Of a DNA stretch of 9,639 nucleotides, positions 6,639 to 9,639 are shown one piece after another. The position numbers were made by a program, and so were the translations under genes. The DNA comes from an uncultured Chlorobiaceae bacterium (lineage in GTDB: Bacteria; Bacteroidota; Chlorobiia; Chlorobiales; Chlorobiaceae): assembly GCA_903917955.1 (NCBI GenBank), contig CAIXCO010000149.1, forward strand, positions 1 to 9,639. Reading direction: 5' to 3'. The notes under the pieces are model-generated. The model was not told the origin of the DNA. It saw only the letters and a program-made list of their open reading frames with translations, and searched no databases. Each line of letters begins with the position of its first letter. Position 1 is the first letter of the stretch.

Positions 6639-7892
6639 TCAGTACCTTGCCTTGAAATAGGGATTATCGCGAGGCCTTGTCACCATATTGATGTTTGCCT
6701 CAAGACCGACACCCTCAAGGAAGAGCTTCAAACCGACACGCTCAATCGTTTCACCGATACGTTCGTGATCGAGGCCATTGTCATCCCACCAGTCGATAAT
6801 TCCCTCAACCAGTTCGATAAACTCATCCATATCCTCGTCACTCTCCATCTTCATGAAGGGGACAATCAGCGAGCCCATGTTGACACCAACCTTCAGGGTA
6901 TTCTTTCCGCCCATCAAAAGGGAAATTCCCCGCTCCTTGCCAGGAGAGAGTGCTTTTGGCATGACGTTCAGGCAGTGCATGCAACGCACACAATCCCTGC
7001 TGTCGATGACCATTTCACCATCCTTGAGCGATATGGCCTTGGTCGGGCAAAAATTGATCACCTGGTTCACCAGTGCATCCGTTCCGTTCTTTTCGACCCA
7101 GGCGGAGACCTCTTCAAGTTCAATCTGGATAGCATCCTTCCAGGTTCCAATAACCGCCAGATCAGAACGCATGATTGCATTGGTGCAGTCGTTCGGACAT
7201 GCTGAAAACTTCAGTTTGATTTTGTAGTTCCACTCGGGACGGTGCAGTGGCCCCACAAAATGTTTGAGCAGCTTGAGATGCGCCTTGAGATCGTCATAAC
7301 AGGCATTCTCGCAGCGACCAGGTCCAATACAGGAGACCGCCGTACGCATACCGGCACCAGCGCCTCCAAGATCCCATCCGGCCTGGTTCAGCTCATCAAA
7401 ACAGTCCTGAACCTTCTCCTGTTCAATGCCCTGCAGCATGATGTCACCCGTTTGGCCGTGCATGGTAATTATTCCGCTGCCATACTTCTCCCATGTATCA
7501 CAAAGCCCCCTGAGCATCGCTGTATTGTAGTGAAGCCCCGGTGCTGGCTGAATTCGCATGGTGTGAAATTCGGCAGCTTCCGGAATTTTGTCTTTTATCA
7601 TTGAGTAGCGTGTAATAACGCCTGCACCATAACCGTCCACCGTTACAAGACCGCCTTTCCAGTACCCCATTTTGGTATTGTAGGAGTACTCAAGCTGATC
7701 CATAACCCCGCGCAGCATGGGTTTTTCTGTTCTTTCAGCAAGCTCTTTGAACCCTGAAATGAAACTTGGCCATGGCCCTTTTTCAAGTTCATCAAGCATG
7801 GGTGTCGGATTCAGAAACTTTCCGTTTCCAGCCTCGCCACCCTCTTTTTCTTGCATTACTTCATCCGAAGCAGCCTTTTGAGCCTCATCCAT
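6639..7892 (-). CDS. dsrA: DsrA, alpha subunit of reverse dissimilatory sulfite reductase
   Basis: 417-residue alpha subunit forming the DsrA2B2 core. With numbering from the ATG at 7892, the siroheme-[4Fe-4S] ligands are C188 and C194 (CIGPGRCENAC) and C232 and C236 (SACPNDC), the classical C-x5-C...C-x3-C pattern. A ferredoxin insert has C282 (NFCPTKAI) and C301, C304, C307 (DCVRCMHCLNVMP). No residue expected for the cofactors appears lost. Two ATGs stand in tandem at 7895 and 7892. The very strong Shine-Dalgarno GGAGG is only 2 bases from the first but 5 from the second, so 7892 is preferred; the difference is one methionine. The N-terminal 25 residues are charged and poorly conserved-looking. 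In green sulfur bacteria DsrAB oxidises sulfur carried on DsrC to sulfite. Confidence 0.97.
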   Translation of the reverse strand: MDEAQKAASDEVMQEKEGGEAGNGKFLNPTPMLDELEKGPWPSFISGFKELAERTEKPMLRGVMDQLEYSYNTKMGYWKGGLVTVDGYGAGVITRYSMIKDKIPEAAEFHTMRIQPAPGLHYNTAMLRGLCDTWEKYGSGIITMHGQTGDIMLQGIEQEKVQDCFDELNQAGWDLGGAGAGMRTAVSCIGPGRCENACYDDLKAHLKLLKHFVGPLHRPEWNYKIKLKFSACPNDCTNAIMRSDLAVIGTWKDAIQIELEEVSAWVEKNGTDALVNQVINFCPTKAISLKDGEMVIDSRDCVRCMHCLNVMPKALSPGKERGISLLMGGKNTLKVGVNMGSLIVPFMKMESDEDMDEFIELVEGIIDWWDDNGLDHERIGETIERVGLKLFLEGVGLEANINMVTRPRDNPYFKARY

Positions 7893-7948
7893 CATGACCT
7901 CCTTTGATTCACAGTAAAATTGGGATCAGCAAACCTCTCTCCGTCCAT
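7892..7948 (-). other. 18-codon mini-ORF exactly bridging dsrC and dsrA
   Basis: An ATG at 7948 overlaps the dsrC stop (TAATG), and its TGA at 7894-7892 overlaps the tandem dsrA starts (ATGATG). The frame MDGERFADPNFTVNQRRS fills the whole dsrC-dsrA gap. It has no Shine-Dalgarno sequence of its own. It could let ribosomes leaving dsrC reinitiate and run on to dsrA, but it may equally be chance in a 53-base gap. I do not claim it as a gene. Confidence 0.15.
7896..7905 (-). promoter_or_regulatory. Near-perfect Shine-Dalgarno of dsrA
   Basis: Minus-strand AAAGGAGGTC matches the anti-Shine-Dalgarno end of 16S rRNA almost completely. It is the strongest ribosome binding site in the window and decides between the two tandem dsrA ATGs in favour of the second (7892). 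High translation of dsrA fits the high abundance known for DsrAB. Confidence 0.8.
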
Positions 7949-8283
7949 TAAACGCAACCCGTAGGTTTTGGCAATCCTGCAATTTTACAGGCCTGCAATC
8001 CTGGCCCTTTTGGAAAAAGCCCGTACAGAAATTCGGAAGCTGCTTTTTTGTCCATCTCTTTCTCATTGGCAATAGCCTTGGTCAGTACCTTTACTGCCGG
8101 AGCAATCTGATACTCCTCATAATAGCCCCTCAAGAACTTGATAAGATCCCAATGCGCTTCGGTCATTTCAATCTCCTCACCCACTGCCAGCACCTTGGCA
8201 ATATCCTCTGTCCAGTCTTCGAGATTCACGAGATATCCATTCTCATCTGTCTCATAACGGACACCATTGACTTCAATCGGCAT
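7948..8283 (-). CDS. dsrC: DsrC, sulfur-carrier substrate protein of DsrAB
   Basis: 111-residue DsrC/TusE family protein with all features of true DsrC. The C-terminal arm LQACKIAGLPKPTGCV has both redox cysteines: C110 next to last and C99 eleven residues before it, the same spacing as in characterised DsrC. The segment between helices that is longer in DsrC than in TusE is present (AIANEKEMDKKAASEFLYGLFPKG region). DsrC accepts sulfur from DsrEFH, presents the persulfide on the penultimate cysteine to DsrAB, and links to DsrMK. AAAGGAG lies 6 bases before the ATG. A promoter-like sequence lies just upstream in the dsrN-dsrC gap, which would allow expression apart from dsrN. The dsrA start follows about 55 bases after its stop. 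In green sulfur bacteria dsrC and dsrAB are sometimes duplicated; only one copy is in this window. Confidence 0.97.
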   Translation of the reverse strand: MPIEVNGVRYETDENGYLVNLEDWTEDIAKVLAVGEEIEMTEAHWDLIKFLRGYYEEYQIAPAVKVLTKAIANEKEMDKKAASEFLYGLFPKGPGLQACKIAGLPKPTGCV

Positions 8284-8303
8284 AATTTGCTCCTTTACTG
8301 GTT

Positions 8304-8339
8304 AATACAATATTATATTGTGAGTTACGTCTTTTTAAA
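8304..8339 (-). promoter_or_regulatory. Putative sigma-70-type promoter for dsrC
   Basis: In the dsrN-dsrC gap the minus strand has TATAAT (8317-8312), a perfect -10 hexamer. It lies 16 bases after TTTAAA (8339-8334), which matches four of six positions of TTGACA. Transcription would begin near 8305, leaving a leader of about 20 bases that contains the AAAGGAG ribosome site of dsrC. The hexamers are seen directly; promoter activity is inferred, and the A/T-rich gap makes chance matches easier. Confidence 0.5.
8307..8321. repeat. Perfect 15-base palindrome over the dsrC -10 box
   Basis: ACAATAT-T-ATATTGT is a perfect 7+1+7 inverted repeat in the dsrN-dsrC gap, covering the putative -10 hexamer. 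Dyad symmetry at that place is what a dimeric repressor or regulator site would look like. An all-A/T-rich core also makes coincidence possible. It would be too weak as an RNA hairpin to terminate and has no T-run after it. Confidence 0.4.
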
Positions 8340-8343
8340 CTTT

Positions 8344-9639
8344 TTACAACAAACCACTCTGTCTCTGCTCACGGGCTTTATATTCACTGGCCAGTGAGAC
8401 GAATGTTTCAGCCCAAAGAGGGTTGGCCAGAGCGTGCAGGTGCGCAAACGATGCAAAGACATTCCGGTACAGCGCCCCATCACTTTTTCCTGTTATTCCA
8501 TACCCCCGGATAACATCAAACTGAAAGGAGTGATCGACAGTTGGCAAAAGCACCCGTGAATAATGAAATTCATGGGCCTTGACACACTCCCCTTTCCTGA
8601 ACCAGGGCGAATCTTCCCTGCTTTTCAAATCAACATATCCATGTCCGGCAGGAATTTGGCCAAAGTTGATTTCAAAGGGAAAAACACCCGCCAGTTGATA
8701 GCTTTTCCCTTTATAAGTGGCGTTCCGGCAAAGATAGATCAACCCCCCGCACTCAGCGTAGACTGGCATATCTCCCTCAATTTTCTCGCGCACATCATCC
8801 AGCAACCCCTTGTTTGAACTCAATACTTCAAAGAACGATTCTGGAAAACCACCGCCGAGATAGAGTGCATCAACATCAGGCAATGAACTCTCCTGAAAGG
8901 TGTTGATAAAGCAGATCTCTGCGCCGCTCTTCCTTAATGCCTCGAGGTTTTCCGGATAGTAAAAACAGAAGGCCGCATCCATGAATACCCCAATTTTTGC
9001 TCTTGCCGCAACATGCTTCCCTGAACTCCCTTGCCTGTGCACCTCCATCGGGGATGCCTCATGGAAAAGGGCAAGAAGAGCTGCCATGTCACAATAACGC
9101 TCAACCCTCTCTGCCGCAGCCTGAATAAATTTTTCAGCCTCGGCTGTTTCGGCCACGGTTGTCAAGCCAAGGTGCCTTTCGGCAAGTACCAGCTCCTTGT
9201 CACCAGGAATCACTCCAAGTACAGGAACCCCGCAGTAATGTTCAATCGCATGTTTCTGCTTTTCTGCATGTCGCACACTTTTTACCTGATTGAGTATGAC
9301 TCCCCTGATATCCGCCCTGGGCGACATCGCCTGCATACCCATAACCAGTGCCGCTATCCCCCTATTCATCTTTCGACTGTCAACCACCAGCACTACTGGA
9401 GCTTCAAGCATTCGGGCAAGTCCGGCACTGCTGTCGGAACCATCAAGAGAGATTCCGTCGTGCAGCCCATGATTACCTTCTATAAGAGCGAGGATTGCAC
9501 TTTTGCCTGTGCTCTTTGCCTGAAACAACTCAATACAAGCCTCTCTTCCCATCAACCAGGGGTCGAGATTGGAGCACTCAGCCTTACTGGCCAACCTGTG
9601 CCATTCGGGGTCGATATAATCCGGCCCTTTTTTGAAACT
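8344..9639 (-). CDS. dsrN: DsrN, cobyrinate a,c-diamide synthase-like siroheme amidase (5' end outside window)
   Basis: The frame is open to the window edge: residues before the internal TTG at 9594 read SFKKGPDYIDPEWHRLAS, the conserved CbiA/CobB segment after the P-loop, so the true start and the P-loop (about 35-50 residues) are outside. The 431 visible residues cover the dethiobiotin synthetase-like ATP domain (DGSDSSAGLARML, VVLVVDSRKMNRG, GVILNQVKS) and a class I glutamine amidotransferase domain. The amidotransferase has LGGGFPE and the nucleophile region VYAECGGLIYLC, with cysteine 297 of the visible part, followed by HEFHYSR. In cobalamin synthesis this family amidates the a and c acetates of cobyrinate. 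Its dsr-cluster member in A. vinosum is needed for amidation of the DsrAB siroheme. Position at the head of dsrCAB supports DsrN over a general cobalamin enzyme. The stop is 60 bases before dsrC. Confidence 0.93.
   Translation of the reverse strand, partial: SFKKGPDYIDPEWHRLASKAECSNLDPWLMGREACIELFQAKSTGKSAILALIEGNHGLHDGISLDGSDSSAGLARMLEAPVVLVVDSRKMNRGIAALVMGMQAMSPRADIRGVILNQVKSVRHAEKQKHAIEHYCGVPVLGVIPGDKELVLAERHLGLTTVAETAEAEKFIQAAAERVERYCDMAALLALFHEASPMEVHRQGSSGKHVAARAKIGVFMDAAFCFYYPENLEALRKSGAEICFINTFQESSLPDVDALYLGGGFPESFFEVLSSNKGLLDDVREKIEGDMPVYAECGGLIYLCRNATYKGKSYQLAGVFPFEINFGQIPAGHGYVDLKSREDSPWFRKGECVKAHEFHYSRVLLPTVDHSFQFDVIRGYGITGKSDGALYRNVFASFAHLHALANPLWAETFVSLASEYKAREQRQSGLL

Noticed and set aside
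6612..7205. Plus-strand 197-codon open frame opposite dsrA
   Set aside because: Antisense to the ferredoxin domain of dsrA, with no family features; the minus frame explains all conservation expected here.
9594..9639. A gene start for dsrN at the TTG at 9594
   Set aside because: The frame stays open to the window edge and the upstream residues KKGPDYIDPEWHR are a conserved part of the CbiA family, so the TTG is an internal codon.
1..9639. Mobile elements, CRISPR arrays, tRNA or rRNA genes, attachment sites
   Set aside because: None seen on either strand: the window is closely packed dsr genes, with no transposase motifs, no regularly spaced repeats and no tRNA-like clover sequence.

Overview
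The window is a stretch of one long, single-strand dissimilatory sulfur metabolism (dsr) cluster. Everything real lies on the minus strand, so transcription runs from position 9639 toward position 1. Gene order in that direction is dsrN (5' end cut off by the window edge), dsrC, dsrA, dsrB, dsrL, dsrU, dsrE, dsrF, dsrH, dsrT, dsrM and dsrK (3' part cut off by the window edge). This is the layout known from green sulfur bacteria (Chlorobiaceae; dsrNCABLUEFHTMKJOPVW). The presence of dsrL, dsrEFH and dsrN points to the oxidative, sulfur-oxidising version of the pathway rather than sulfate reduction. I would place the source in Chlorobium or a close relative; species cannot be decided from this sequence.

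Region by region (minus strand). 9639-8344 holds DsrN, a cobyrinate a,c-diamide synthase-like amidase thought to make siroheme amide. 8343-8284 is a 60-base gap with a promoter-like sequence overlapping a perfect 7+1+7 palindrome. 8283-5499 holds DsrC, the sulfur-carrier substrate protein, and the two subunits of reverse siroheme sulfite reductase, DsrA and DsrB. 5480-3744 is DsrL, the flavin/iron-sulfur NAD(P)H-linked electron acceptor of DsrAB. 3697-3329 is the small uncharacterised DsrU. A strong intrinsic-terminator-like hairpin overlaps its stop codon. 3272-2204 encodes DsrE, DsrF and DsrH, the sulfurtransferase complex. 2154-1684 is DsrT, an RsbRD-N-like soluble protein. 1687-1 holds DsrM (membrane cytochrome b) and the start of DsrK (cytoplasmic Fe-S subunit) of the DsrMKJOP membrane complex.

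How it works together, from established work mainly on Allochromatium vinosum: sulfur stored outside or in the periplasm enters the cytoplasm as persulfide. DsrEFH passes the sulfur to DsrC, and DsrAB with DsrL oxidises it to sulfite while electrons go to NAD(P)+. DsrMKJOP is proposed to reoxidise or release DsrC in trisulfide form, and DsrN tailors the siroheme.

The genes are close-packed: a 4-base overlap at dsrT/dsrM, a 2-base gap at dsrM/dsrK, and no gap above 60 bases. There is no stretch over 300 bases without a gene. I see no tRNA, rRNA, CRISPR array, insertion sequence or sign of recent transfer. I do not see a new system here. The parts worth a second look are the intra-operon terminator, the dsrC promoter/palindrome, the dsrC-dsrA mini-ORF, and the uncharacterised DsrU and DsrT.
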